NCBI GenBank assembly: GCA_037447655.1
Contig: JBBHKE010000712.1
Coordinates: 62,001-126,000, forward strand
Origin: Zygnema cylindricum
Lineage: Eukaryota > Streptophyta > Zygnematophyceae > Zygnematales > Zygnemataceae
Length of the DNA: 64,000 bases
Direction of reading: 5' to 3'
Part shown: in pieces, positions 47,201-56,559 of the stretch
Layout of the letters: each line of letters opens with the position of its first letter
How positions within the stretch are numbered: the stretch's first letter is position 1
Notes under the pieces: model-generated
Database searches by the model: none
The model's input: only the letters and a program-made list of their open reading frames with translations
What the model was told of the DNA's origin: nothing
Position numbers and translations under genes: made by a program

Positions 47201-50200
47201 TCCCCACGCCAACCACAAAGCCCGCTGGTGGGAAAGTAACTGGCTAGTTGGCGGTTCAATGCTACTTTTCAAAAATTATCCAACATTTTTGGAACAACGA
47301 TTAAAAGAGTGGATGATTCTGAGAGAGGAATAATATGTCAAAAAAGAACAACATATCATTGAAATAGTTGGGAAAATAACGAGGATCATTAAAGAAGTGG
47401 AGCGAAATGATAAAAAACGTAGATTAAAAAAAAAAGATGCCAAACAAGCATAAATAGACATAACAGAGCGGAGACTCGCGTTTGAGATCAGCTGCAGGTA
47501 TGCGGATGATAAGGAGAAAAAAACAAAAAAGAAAAAAAACGAAAGAGAAGATCGTCTGCTATTAATTTGCGAACCGGAGGCAAACACTCGCGAACATGAG
47601 GCACAAACAAATGCAACGAAGGCAAAAAATGAGACAAACAAAGGCAACGAAGGCAAAAAATGAAGCAGGTTAGAATGCCTTAAACAGGGTGTTGACATTT
47701 AAAAAGATAATTGATGAGGTATGGTTTTGAACGGCTACAAATTTTAAAAACAAAAAATTATTATAAAAAACAAAAGATCAAACAACCTATTGTTTTTAAA
47801 GAAAAAAATACAGAAAGTCAAATGAAATGGTGTCAAATGAAATAAAAGCCTAATAAAATGTGCATTATCCTAACAAATACGTGTTGTTGATATGCAGGCA
47901 AAAAAAAAAAAAGGTGGACAAATCAAGCTCGACTATCAAACGAACAATGGTTGTAATTTATTGAAAAACAGTTACTATATGTGTTTATTAACAGATCAAT
48001 ATATTAACAACGAAAAAACGTTACGACATCAAGGATACAAAAAACAAGCAAAGCAAACACATAATTAAAAATAGTTTTTTGTTGGATTTGTTTTGTAATC
48101 GTATATAGATATTTGATCAACGATTGATCTAAGATGAGTGTAAGGTGCTCTTTATCTAACGCACAATTGAGAGTCCACTGGTGTGTTGTTATGTGTTGTT
48201 ATATAGTCAGAGGGTTGAACCACTTTTTGAACCCCAAACTATCTAATCAAACGGGTTGAAAACACATTGCAACAAATTGAAGACATAAAGATTTTCGTAT
48301 ATAGGTTGTTGGGCGTACGTTGATAGTTGCCTCGTATAATAGCATAAAATGTGTGTATTTAATATTTTATTGATATTTTAATATTTTATGGAAATCATTA
48401 TATGGTATAGAGTTGGCAATCGTTTGTTAATTGTATCCCACCTTCCGCATGTCATTGAAGTATAGAATACACATCTTTTAATTAACATCAGTATAAATTT
48501 TATTATTAGAAATTAATGACTCTTCAAAGGTGCCTCTGAATAATAACAACACAAAACAACAAGGTACAAACAATGCATAACAAAAAAACAACGTGATAAT
48601 ATAAATTCCATTCAAATTAGAATTAAATGTGTTGAATAAATTAATCAAGCAACTTAAACCTCAAAATTTTCTTTCCATTTTTGTGTGCTTGGTAAAATTT
48701 TGATGTTTCCTCATGTGACATAGAAAATCAAACCCTCATAATCCTAGCGCTTGGAGACAGATCATTATTCCTCTTCGTCATCTTAGGTCACAGCATCATT
48801 GTCATTAGAAAATTGACGAAATAACGAGTCTCTCACTGTGCTCCTCCCACCTCGAGAAAGTGGTGTCACACCGTTTACAGCATCCGGCATCCGAAATTGC
48901 CTCCACCATACATGTAGTGGCTCTTCATTAAGAATGAAAAAGTTGTGTAAAACACAATATGCCATAGAACAGGTGGAACCATTTCCTCCTTAACCAGTAT
49001 GCCTCTCAATATTTCCGACCGCCCTTTCAAAACGCTATACGCCATTTCTATACGAACTCGCCGAATTGATAATGTTTTAGCCAAAACATTTTTCTATCCA
49101 TCTCTAGTATTTTTTTACATTGTTTTATACACTTTGATCAGAAAATTAGATAGTGGATACGCGGCATCCCTAGTCATCACGGGCCGAACTCTAGTGTCAC
49201 AAATTTCCTCAACCGACTCTCTTAGAATTTGGCAGTTTCGTAGACGAGTGTAGATTGAGGAGGCTTGAAAAATCGTAGAGACGTGGGTCGACTATGCTGG
49301 ACACAAAAAACATCCCAAAATAGAAGAAGGTGATCGCAAATTGCTCGAAGATTCACACTATGTCTTCTAAAACGATCGAAATACTCAAATGTGGTTTTTA
49401 CGGGTCGCCTAGAAAAAAAATATAGGCATCCCATCGATTAGCTCGCCAATTTGTGATATTCCAGTTAAATCCTTGAAACCATTGGTGATTTCTTCTAACT
49501 CTGGTCCATGCGGCAATTGAATAAAAGTGGTGTGAAATGGTCTTCAGTGTAATTAGTGATTGTTGAAATATCTATGTAAAATATTTCCCGATAACGCCAT
49601 TAAAGGCGTGTTGTGAGCCAACAGTAAAACACGTAACACATGCTTTATTGATAAGTATAACATCTTGATAGCTGGTGTGCCGTTTTTGAATGAATAATGT
49701 TAACATCAACACAACCTTTTTCGAAAGTGTGTAACCTTATACGAAAATGCCTTTTCTATTGTTTTTCACAATTTTGATTGCCGACATTCTACCATAAAGT
49801 GATACAAATGTCGTCCCAAAAGCTAGTAGATCTATGAAAATCCACCATTCTCTTCCCTTTCACCATGCGATTCTTAATATATTTTCTCCGCCGTTTTTGC
49901 AAAACACCAGTTGTAGTATGACGATGAGGTAAATAAAAATTTTCCTCTTTGAAGAAGAATATGGAATTCCCAAAAAAAATGTGGTCCATTTTAAAAATTC
50001 CTCTTTGAAGAAGAATATGGAATTCCCGAAGAAAATGAGGTCCATTTTAAAAATGGCTAATGCAAATAACCCTTAAAATTAACAGAACAATGAAAAGTCA
50101 TGGTATGGTACATATAATGCTGGAAAGAAATACGGAGTAAGAAAGAGTTAAAGAAGAGAGGGAAACATTGAGGACGGGATAGAAACAAGATGATTAATAA

Positions 50201-51954
50201 GAAGAAAGCGGAAAGAAGGGAGAGAGAGCAATAAATAGAAAGGGAGAGAGCTTTTTTTAGCAAACATCTTTGTTAGATAATCCATAAACAAGCCGATGTC
50301 ACTGAACGATGTAGATTCTTAGATCAGGGTTCCTTTCTCTCCCACTCTGTCCCTCTTTTTCCCCTCTCTCCCCCTCCTCTCTCGCCCCCTCTCCCTCACC
50401 CTCTCCCTCTCCCTCACTTTCTCCCTCCATCTCCCCCTCCCCCTCTCTCTCCTCCCTCTCCCCTTTCAGAAGGGATTCCTGACGGCAATCATCACCAGTG
50501 CCTCCTCCCCCTCCCCTCCATTCCTCTCTCTCTCCCTCTCTACTTCTCTCTTCCCCTCCTCCCTTGTAAAACTTACCGTTCCTCTCTCCCCCTCCTCCCC
50601 TCTTAGAGGACTTACCGTTCCCTATGGCGATCGTCGTCTCTGTGTCTCCTCTCTCCACCCCTCTCTCTCCCGTGTTCTCTCTCATAGTCTCTCTCTCTGG
50701 GGGGCGGATCTCTATCATCTCTGTGTCGACGTTCTCTCTCTCTCTCCTTCTCCTCCCTCGCTGGCCTCTGTAAAAAAAAAAAAAAAACATCATTTTATAT
50801 ACATACGAGCTAGAGATCCAGAAAAAGAAAGTGGTTCACACAAAATCCATCCTCCCCTTCCCTCTCCTTCCCTTCCCTTCCCTTCCCTTCCCTTCCCTTC
50901 CCTTCCCTTCCCACCCTTCTTCAATCCATCCCTCTATCCTTGTAGTACCTTCTTCTTCCTGCAATGCTTCTTTACCCAAACTAGCAGTCCCCTCCCTTCC
51001 TAACTCTATTCCCTCTCTCCCTCCCTTCCCTTCCTTTCATTTCTCTCTCCGTTCCTTCACCTCCCTCCTTCTATGTTTCTACCCTCGCTCTATCCCTTCC
51101 ACTAACCTGCCTGTGCTTCCTTCCTTCCCTTCCTGTCTTCCTTCCTTTCAATCATTTGCGACCTTCCCTCCATCCCTCCCTGGCTCTCTCCCGCCCTCTC
51201 TCGCTCCCCCCCTCCATCCCTCCCAACCTCCCTGCCTCCCTCTCCCACTCCCTCCCTACCTCCCTACCTCCGAGTTGAATGAAGACCATAGTAAGAACTT
51301 AATGTTTAACATAAAACAAATGATAATATACTTGCCCCTGTATAAAATAAAAACACTATACAAAACCCTAATGTTACAAAATCAACAGTATACTATGTGG
51401 AATCCGTACTGTACCCTAAAGAAGCGGTACTCTATTAAGACAGTTTTGCGTAAAATATATTAGTAATAGTTACTAGAAAATAAGCACTATTATTAGAACA
51501 TAAGTTACTTAATATACAAATAGCAGTACCGCATGGCTTTTCTCTACTACTCCGAAAAGCTCTCTCCCTCTCCCTCTCCTCTCCCTCCTATCCTTCTCCC
51601 TCTCCTCTCCCTCCTATCCTCTCCCTCCTATCCTCTCCCTCCCCTCTCCCACTCCTCTCCCTCCTATCCCTCTCCCTCTCCTCTCCCTCTCCCTCTCCCT
51701 CTCCCTCTCCCTCTCCCTCTCCCTCTCCCTCTCCCTCTCCCTCTCCCTCTCCCGCTTTCTCCCCTCCCTCTCTTCTCTCCCTCTCCGGGGCATAGTATTA
51801 CCTCGTGACGTTTCTCTACCACTTCAAAATCCTCTCTCTCTCTTTCCCTCTCTCTCTCCCTCTCCGGAGCAAAGTCCTCCGGCCTCCCCCGGGGGGGCGG
51901 GGAGCGGTCGTCTTCTTCCGGATAGCGTTCTTCTTCATCCCCCCGGCCACCCAT
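35843..51954 (-). CDS. U2AF65: U2 auxiliary factor large subunit U2AF65, 13 exons, 3' end not found
   Basis: This nuclear splicing factor binds the intron polypyrimidine tract and helps recruit U2 snRNP. Minus-strand exons: 51954-51802, 50767-50616, 45376-45218, 44709-44645, 42844-42797, 41721-41639, 40346-40287, 39918-39858, 38792-38680, 38176-38061, 36983-36885, 36438-36363, 35931-35843. All 12 introns are GT-AG, and the exons join in phase for 424 codons plus 2 bases. The start ATG has the strong context ACCATGG. Exons 1-3 give an RE-, RD- and RS-rich domain ending SKSRSRSRSRDRGERR. Exon 4 encodes KRTSGFDMAPP, typical of plant U2AF65. Exons 5-6 encode a Met/Gly/Pro-rich linker with MFPSMFPMMG. 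RRM1 (exons 7-10) has RVYVGGLPP and KRFAFVEC. RRM2 (exons 11-13) has RIFVGGLPYYLTEEQ and KGYGFCVYQ, ending in LTVRRATA. Plant homologues are usually about 550-590 residues and end in a UHM; that part is not seen. Exon 5 (48 nt) is the least certain. Exon 10 is much richer in G+C than its introns. Confidence 0.93.
36633..36815. mobile_element. Possible decayed MITE-3 in U2AF65 intron 11
   Basis: TACACCGCATTTTAGCG on the left and CTCTAATAGCGATTGGCTGG on the right look like worn MITE-3 ends. The right end lacks the terminal GTGTA, so this is weak. Confidence 0.3.
37400..38040. repeat. Degenerate tandem repeats in U2AF65 intron 10
   Basis: About eight irregular units of roughly 70-80 bp carry a core like AAAAGTCTGGGTTTGAGTAA, then GGAAATGGATGGGTGAG and CGATACCACAAA. 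Long frames on both strands here are low-complexity and not genes. Confidence 0.55.
38218..38279 (-). repeat. (CT)n tract upstream of the exon 10 splice acceptor
   Basis: The sense (minus) strand carries about 30 CT dinucleotides followed by more pyrimidines, starting some 40 bases before the exon 10 acceptor. It is an exceptionally long polypyrimidine tract. Confidence 0.85.
38803..38905 (-). repeat. C/T-rich tract upstream of the exon 9 splice acceptor
   Basis: The sense strand is almost pure pyrimidine for about 100 bases (CTCTCC, CCTCTCC and CT units) and ends next to the exon 9 acceptor at 38793. Confidence 0.8.
39700..39838. mobile_element. Worn MITE-2 fragment in U2AF65 intron 8
   Basis: The stretch has CGCGATATAG, ATCGATTATCGAGACCTACCC and a right end, ATACAACACTACTAG, as in decayed MITE-2. 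The left end is missing. Confidence 0.4.
40530..41045. repeat. Three ~200-bp tandem repeats in U2AF65 intron 6
   Basis: The block GGCCATCAGTTTCCAGAGTG starts at 40551, 40753 and 40947 (steps of 202 and 194). Each unit continues through ACCCATTCTGTCCGCATCAA and AAGCCCTAAGGCTCCATC. The units are nearly identical over about 115 bp. There is no coding frame shared by all three. Confidence 0.88.
42098..42546. mobile_element. MITE-2 copy in U2AF65 intron 5, exact 8-bp duplication
   Basis: It starts TAGTGTTGTGTATCG and ends CGATACACCACTA. The flanks ATAAATAC (42090-42097 and 42547-42554) are identical. It contains many CGATAA/TTATCG motifs but lacks the C/G run. Confidence 0.82.
43779..44000. repeat. 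Imperfect ~100-bp tandem repeat in U2AF65 intron 4
   Basis: The block ACACCRRTTTCAGTRATTTA followed by GGTAAAAAACRACTC recurs at about 43781, 43883 and, in part, 43981. Confidence 0.6.
44790..44848 (-). pseudogene. Decayed duplicate of U2AF65 exon 4 inside intron 3
   Basis: On the minus strand, TTCTCAG is followed by a copy of exon 4 that reads KSTSGFKMGPPVATL where the real exon 4 (44709-44645) has KRTSGFDMAPPGATL. The acceptor is kept. The donor position is lost, and the frame meets a stop a few codons later (SFIDF then TAA). Inclusion would truncate the protein. It is either a dead copy or a poison-type exon. Confidence 0.7.
46053..46352. repeat. Copy A of an exact 300-bp direct repeat in U2AF65 intron 2
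   Basis: It is identical, base for base as far as I can read, to 50260-50559. It begins GCAAACATCTTTGTTAG and ends in CTCTTCCCCTCC; most of it is C/T-rich on the plus strand. Copy B adjoins the exon 2 donor region, so copy A is the likely derived one. Confidence 0.93.
48784..49560 (-). pseudogene. PIF/Harbinger transposase (HARBI1-like) remnant in U2AF65 intron 2
   Basis: Read on the minus strand from 49560: HGPELEEITNGFKDLTG and GELIDG (first Asp), then NLRAICDHLLLFWDVF (second Asp region), then RIEMAYSVLKGRSEILRGI (the Glu helix with LKGR), then MAYCVLHNFFILNEE and a C-terminal tail ending NDNDAVT and TAA. This order is that of the HARBI1/PIF DDE domain. At least three frame changes break it (near 49430, 49220 and 48950), and the N-terminus is missing. 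It lies between the two 300-bp repeats. Terminal inverted repeats were not identified. Confidence 0.75.
49940..50057. repeat. Two ~57-bp direct repeats
   Basis: TCCTCTTTGAAGAAGAATAT followed by GGAATTCCC and GGTCCATTTTAAAAAT occurs twice in tandem with three or four differences. Confidence 0.75.
50260..50559. repeat. Copy B of the exact 300-bp direct repeat
   Basis: It is the partner of 46053-46352 at an offset of 4,207 bp. It lies just inside intron 2 after the exon 2 donor at 50615. Confidence 0.93.
50840..51280. repeat. Low-complexity CCCTT/CCTCC tract in U2AF65 intron 1
   Basis: The plus strand is C/T-rich with CCCTTCCCTT units, so the sense strand is purine-rich. The long plus-strand frame through it (Pro/Ser/Phe repeats) is a by-product. 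Confidence 0.8.
51557..51786. repeat. (CCCTCT)n tract directly after the exon 1 donor
   Basis: About 15 perfect CCCTCT units lie within a longer C/T-rich run on the plus strand. On the sense strand this is GAGAGGGAGAGG, similar in base content to the RE-coding part of exons 1 and 2. Confidence 0.85.
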
Positions 51955-52100
51955 GGTAGCGAGAGAGAGAGAGGAGGGAGAGAGAGCGAAGAGGAGGGAG
52001 AGAGAGCGAAGGAAAGAAAAAGATAGGAGGAAAGGAGAGGGAGAGAGAAGAGGAAAGGAGAGGGGAAGGACAGGAGAGACAAGGAAAGAAGGATAAGAAA
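51955..52100 (-). promoter_or_regulatory. Pyrimidine-rich 5' leader of U2AF65
   Basis: The ~140 bases upstream of the start codon are almost entirely C and T on the sense strand, ending CTCTCTCGCTACCATGG. No TATA box is placed with confidence. The transcription start is unknown. Confidence 0.5.
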
Positions 52101-52509
52101 ACCTAAACGACACCAATAAAAAACTTTTTGGTCTTTAAAAATTGAAAGTCTCGTTAGTATTTAATTATTTTGTTTTCGTAAAATCTGAAGGGGCTAAAAA
52201 GGCAAAGAACATGTGATTAACTTTGCCGCGTAAATGTAATATTTCTTTTAATGTGGATGCGAAAAAACGGAATCAAAAGGGTCAAAATAGCCAAAATGGT
52301 CAGAATGTGCAATATGAAACCCTAAAAATATTGTTACTGGCGGCAACCTTTGAAAAAAAAGGGTTCAGAAAATTGTCGGAATGCTCAAGTAAAATATCAA
52401 AATGCTATTTAAGGGTTCAGCGTTACATCGTGTATCGCTTTGTTATTTAAGTTACATTTAATAGTGATACTACGGTCTGCTCAAATTTTCCAGTATGTTT
52501 TCGGCCTTT
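52101..52509. other. Presumed U2AF65 upstream region; no feature recognised
   Basis: This is A+T-rich sequence between the pyrimidine-rich leader and the next MITE. I see no divergent gene. Confidence 0.35.
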
Positions 52510-52517
52510 GAAATTAC

Positions 52518-52894
52518 TAGTGTTGGGTATCGGGTAAATTCATACCGCGATGATTCGATATTCAATATATTGAATATCGATCGAGCAGACTTTTCGATAT
52601 ATCGTACCGGGACCAACATAAATCATCGCGATATATATCGCAAAAAATGGGTGTCCGTACAGATGAAGTACATAAATAGTATGAAAAATCGTACAGATCC
52701 CCGTCCTCCCCCCCACTTAGCGCGCGCCACGGGGGGGGGGGGGGTTGAGAAAATAATCGGGAAGAAAAGAAACAAATCGCATAAATATCCGGATATTTAG
52801 CTTCTAGGTACATGGATTCGATATATCGATTATCGGATACCTAAAATTTGAGCTATATTGAATATCGGCAATAGGTCCTCGATACCCAACGCTA
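52518..52894. mobile_element. MITE-2 copy with exact 8-bp duplication
   Basis: It starts TAGTGTTGGGTATCGGG and ends TCGATACCCAACGCTA. GAAATTAC flanks both sides (52510-52517 and 52895-52902). In the middle, a C-run, GCGCGCGC-like bases and a run of about 14 G form the usual core. Confidence 0.88.
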
Positions 52895-52902
52895 GAAATT
52901 AC

Positions 52903-53484
52903 ACCGGGTATTGTTATTAGTTTTAAAAGAAAAATTGCCACTTAAAATATTTTTTGTCCGTACAAGACTTGCCCGATTTTCAGATGGAGACCGCCAATCG
53001 GAAGGTGAGAATCTTGGCTTTCAATCGCAACTGTCAGATACATAATCCGACAGGCATGTACAGAGAAAACATGTTTTAAGCGACAAAAAAGGCATCAACT
53101 CTAATAGCGGTACGTAATGTACCTGTGCTCGCTGCACACAATACGGATTATCGATCTGACGGTTGCGACAGAAATGTGAAACTTTTCCCTTCCAATAGGC
53201 ATTCTCAGATTGAAAATTAAACAGGTGTCCACGGAAAAAAGCTGATATACGTGGCAGAAAACATGAACATGATAATTGCGCGATTTAATGGTGTTTCTGA
53301 GTAGTTTTTTGGGCCCTTAAAGTCGGTAGCTTTTCTCAGTGCACACCCCTAGGATTTCCACCGAACGATTGTGATGCAACGACAGACTGATATGGTACGG
53401 CAGCTACAAATTTCGTGGTATGTAATATCCGTGCGGCAAAAAAAATCCCATTCGATTTGAGGATTAAGCAGGGAGAGCTTGTAC
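52903..53484. other. No gene recognised
   Basis: This is intergenic sequence with short frames and no domain. Confidence 0.4.
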
Positions 53485-53492
53485 GTTTTAAA

Positions 53493-54026
53493 CTTAGTTC
53501 AAAAGTAGGCGTTTTTATGGTAGGCCTTTGGTAGGAGCACAAAACTTGGCACAAAACTCGCGTAGCGTATGCATTGAACGTACGAAAATGACGTATCATC
53601 ATAGTACAGCGCACGCCGCCGGACGAAATTTGTTAGCGAACTGACACGGCGTAGGATGACATTGCGCGGGAAAAAAATCCCGGAAAAAAAAAAAAACGCG
53701 GACGTAAGTCCTATCGTAAGTTATGTTATGGGCTTTTCATGTGATCTTCTTAGATAGCTACTTTGATCAACGACCGTCAGATCGTCCGAATCTGACGGTT
53801 TAAATAAAAAGTCGCTCAAAACTCACATAAAAAGATTTTTGTGTCCGATTTTTTTTTCAAATTTAAACATGACGTTTAATTCTCTATCGATCCATGTGCA
53901 ACTCAACCCTGTTACTATTTTATTTCATTTTGCGGCCAATACAATATAGGTCTTAAGGTAGTATTGTAAAATTTACGTACAATAGGCATATTGTATGGGT
54001 GTACTTGCACCTACTTTTGAACAATG
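53493..54026. mobile_element. MITE-1 copy 3, enlarged, with 8-bp duplication
   Basis: It starts CTTAGTTCAAAAGTAGGCG and ends CTACTTTTGAACAATG. The flanks GTTTTAAA (53485-53492 and 54027-54034) are identical. It is longer than the other copies because it contains about 150 bp (53543-53705) of unrelated sequence. Confidence 0.85.
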
Positions 54027-54214
54027 GTTTTAAACATGGTCCAAAACTCCAAATGACATGAATACAAATCGTAACGTCGGCACAGTACACTGCGTGAATG
54101 ACTAAATGGTGCACTACAGTACAGTACTACAAATCGAAGAAAAGTACTGAAAGTACAGTAACTTTGGGAGATGTCATGGAGACCCTTCGGCCTTCGCGAG
54201 GTCTCCTGCAAGTA

Positions 54215-54402
54215 CACCTTGAATAGTTATTAGCGTATAGAAATTGTTAGTGTAAAGAAAAAATAAGCGTCATTAATTCTAATTTAGTGCCAAGAGACGT
54301 GGCAGATTATGGTCCACGTCCTTAAATAGTGTAATTTATTATATTTAAGGTATCAATGTCAAAATTTTGGGGTACTGATATAGCGTACATAAGGCTAATA
54401 AC
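54215..54402. mobile_element. MITE-3 copy inserted at the terminal TA of the composite
   Basis: It starts CACCTTGAATAGTTATTAGC and runs to GGCTAATAAC, where the last 11 or so bases of the terminus are missing. TA stands on both sides; the second TA is the first two bases of the MITE-2 end. It is the same subtype as 34268-34465. Confidence 0.65.
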
Positions 54403-54582
54403 TAGTGTTGGGTATCGAGGACCCATTGCCGATATTCGATATATATCGAATTTCATGTACCCGATATTCGATATATCGCTTCGATATATCGAATTTCAAA
54501 TTATCGCGATATATCGCCGATATATCGCCAATATATCGTATCGACGATATATCGAATATGAAAATTTTAAATTTTTTTTTCA

Positions 54583-54613
<31 letters not shown>

Positions 54614-54639
54614 ACTGAGCGCTCAGTGGGGGGGGGGTT

Positions 54640-54808
54640 GGCGTCTACAGGTGTCGCAAGTATTGGCGACGTGTACAACTGCCACATATTCAAAATAATG
54701 AACGCGCAAGTAACGATTGACATAGGCACACTTTGAAAAGTACACCGTAAAATCAGCGCTAAATTCCAAAATAACGTTTCAAAATATCGGCTACATGGGG
54801 ACACGCCC
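54640..54808. mobile_element. MITE-4 right-end fragment
   Basis: It matches the reverse complement of 22920-23110 (for example CACACTTTGAAAAGTACACC, and GGCGAC...ACAACTGCCACAT) and ends ACATGGGGACACGCCC followed by TTA. The other end is lost. Confidence 0.6.
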
Positions 54809-55826
54809 TTACCTTTTCAATTGGCATCCCCAAATGGAAACTAGCCACGTGTGCATAGAGGAAAATTTCAAATAGCGAAAAAACAGCGATAGTTATCAAG
54901 TATTATTATGGTATAGCACTATAGCTAATAGTAGTGTTGGGTATCGGGTAAATTCATATCGCGATAATATCGATATTCGATATATCGAATATCGATCGAG
55001 CAAACTCTTCGATATATCGTACCGAGACCAACATTATTCATCACGATATATAACGCGATATATAGTACTTTTTTAAATTTAATATTTTATATTTTAATAT
55101 AATATGTTATTTTAGCGAAAAAAGCAAATTGTCTGATACGCCTTGTACGACTTGATTTTCGTTCCGTGACATAAAGGTAGACGCCGCAAAATGTAACCGA
55201 CAAAAAAGTACAAATTCTGTAATTCATATGATAACTTATTTGGGGTATGGTTACATGAGAAGGTCTCTGTAATAGTACGGACAGAAAACTCAGCAAACTT
55301 TCTGTATTACAGAGGCCTCGATTAACATCGCGTATCTTCTGTAAACAAGTTTTTGCATACGTGTTCTGATTTGAGTGGTTCCTTGTAAGTTGACGATCAA
55401 ATCTCTAAAATCGTCAAAGATTTGAGAACCGACCATTTTCGTATGGAAATCCGTACTTGCGTATTATGTACGTGTACTTCACAATTGTACTGCGTCAATG
55501 TACTGTACCTCAGAGATCTCCTTCACTTTGCTGACTTTCAGGAAAAAACCGTATCGCTTTACGGCAAAGATTTTACAGTCACCTTGTCCAAAGGCACGTG
55601 ACTTAGGAGACCTGTGAAAATTTTCATTTTTTTTTAATGCCTCGATATATCGACGATAGTATATATCGCGATATATCGGCGATACATCGCGACATTTTAA
55701 TAATCGATATATCGAAGCAATACATTGATTATGGGGTACCTGAAATTTGATTTATATCGAATATTGGCAAACGGTCCTCAATAACCAACGCTACCTGCAA
55801 GTGCATTATTTGATGCTACAATAAAA

Positions 55827-55935
55827 TTAGTGTTGTGTATCGGATAAAAAATTATCGGGATGATTCGAATATCGATCGGGCAGATAGCTCGATATATCGC
55901 TCCAGGACCAACAAAAATCATAGCGATAAATTTGG
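55827..55935. mobile_element. Truncated MITE-2
   Basis: It has one end only, TTAGTGTTGTGTATCGG, followed by GATGATTCGAATATCGATCG and GATATATCGCTCCAGGACC. Confidence 0.55.
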
Positions 55936-56046
55936 TAGGTCGATTTGGTCTCCAACCTATTTGTATTTTAGTTGACTATTGTAAAACCCTTAGTAATTGA
56001 CACTAATTAGACCGTACCTACGGTAAATCGTGAATCACTTATACTA

Positions 56047-56557
56047 CACCGTGAACAGTTATTAGGATTAACAACACTAATTCGGCGCTCCCAAATTTTG
56101 ACCCTTTATTTATTCTATTTTTTCCCTTAAGCTAATATAGATCCTAATTAATCATTGTTGTTTGCTCAAATTTGGACAGTTTCTAAAGAGTGTAATATAC
56201 AAAATGTGTCGGTCCGTACTAAAATTGCTCATTATTTTGTACAATCGTACAGAAATAATATCAGATAAATGCGTCGACGTGCTAATGTGAATGCGTTGAC
56301 ACAAAAAAGTACTCTCATATTTGATTTTCTAGTCATAAAGACAGAGGGAAACAACACCAACCTGTTCTCACATGTTCATATATCGATTATGTGAACATAG
56401 GCTATAGTGGCTGCAATTAGGAAAGTGTATTCAAATTAGTGTTAGGTGAATAGATCACCTTTAATTTCGGTTTACATTAGGCCTTTTAACTCAAAATAAA
56501 TCTGAAAAAAAAATCCTACACATCAATTTTTTGTAACTCTAACACCAATTCACAATG
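56047..56557. mobile_element. MITE-3 copy, diverged
   Basis: It starts CACCGTGAACAGTTATTAGG and ends CACCAATTCACAATG, with TA on both sides. It shares CGGCGCTCCCAAATTTTGAC with other copies. Confidence 0.5.
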
Positions 56558-56559
56558 TA

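Larger units (their letters stand above)
54213..55793. mobile_element. Composite of inverted MITE-2 copies with outer 8-bp duplication
   Basis: The left terminus, TA...GTGTTGGGTATCGAGG (54403), and the right terminus, CCTCAATAACCAACGCTA (55793), are both of the same end type, facing outwards. CCTGCAAG occurs immediately outside both (54205-54212 and 55794-55801). Inside lie a second MITE-2 end (54932), a C-run with GCGCTC (54588-54613), a MITE-4 right end (to 54808) and other DNA. Confidence 0.6.

Noticed and set aside
50299-50793. 164-codon minus-strand frame rich in Arg, Glu and Gly over exon 2
   Set aside because: It is in a different frame from the exon 2 coding frame that joins exon 1 and exon 3 in phase. 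The true exon is 50767-50616.
50831-51463. 210-codon plus-strand frame rich in Pro, Ser and Phe
   Set aside because: It is low-complexity CCCTT repeat opposite U2AF65 intron 1, with no domain or splice support.
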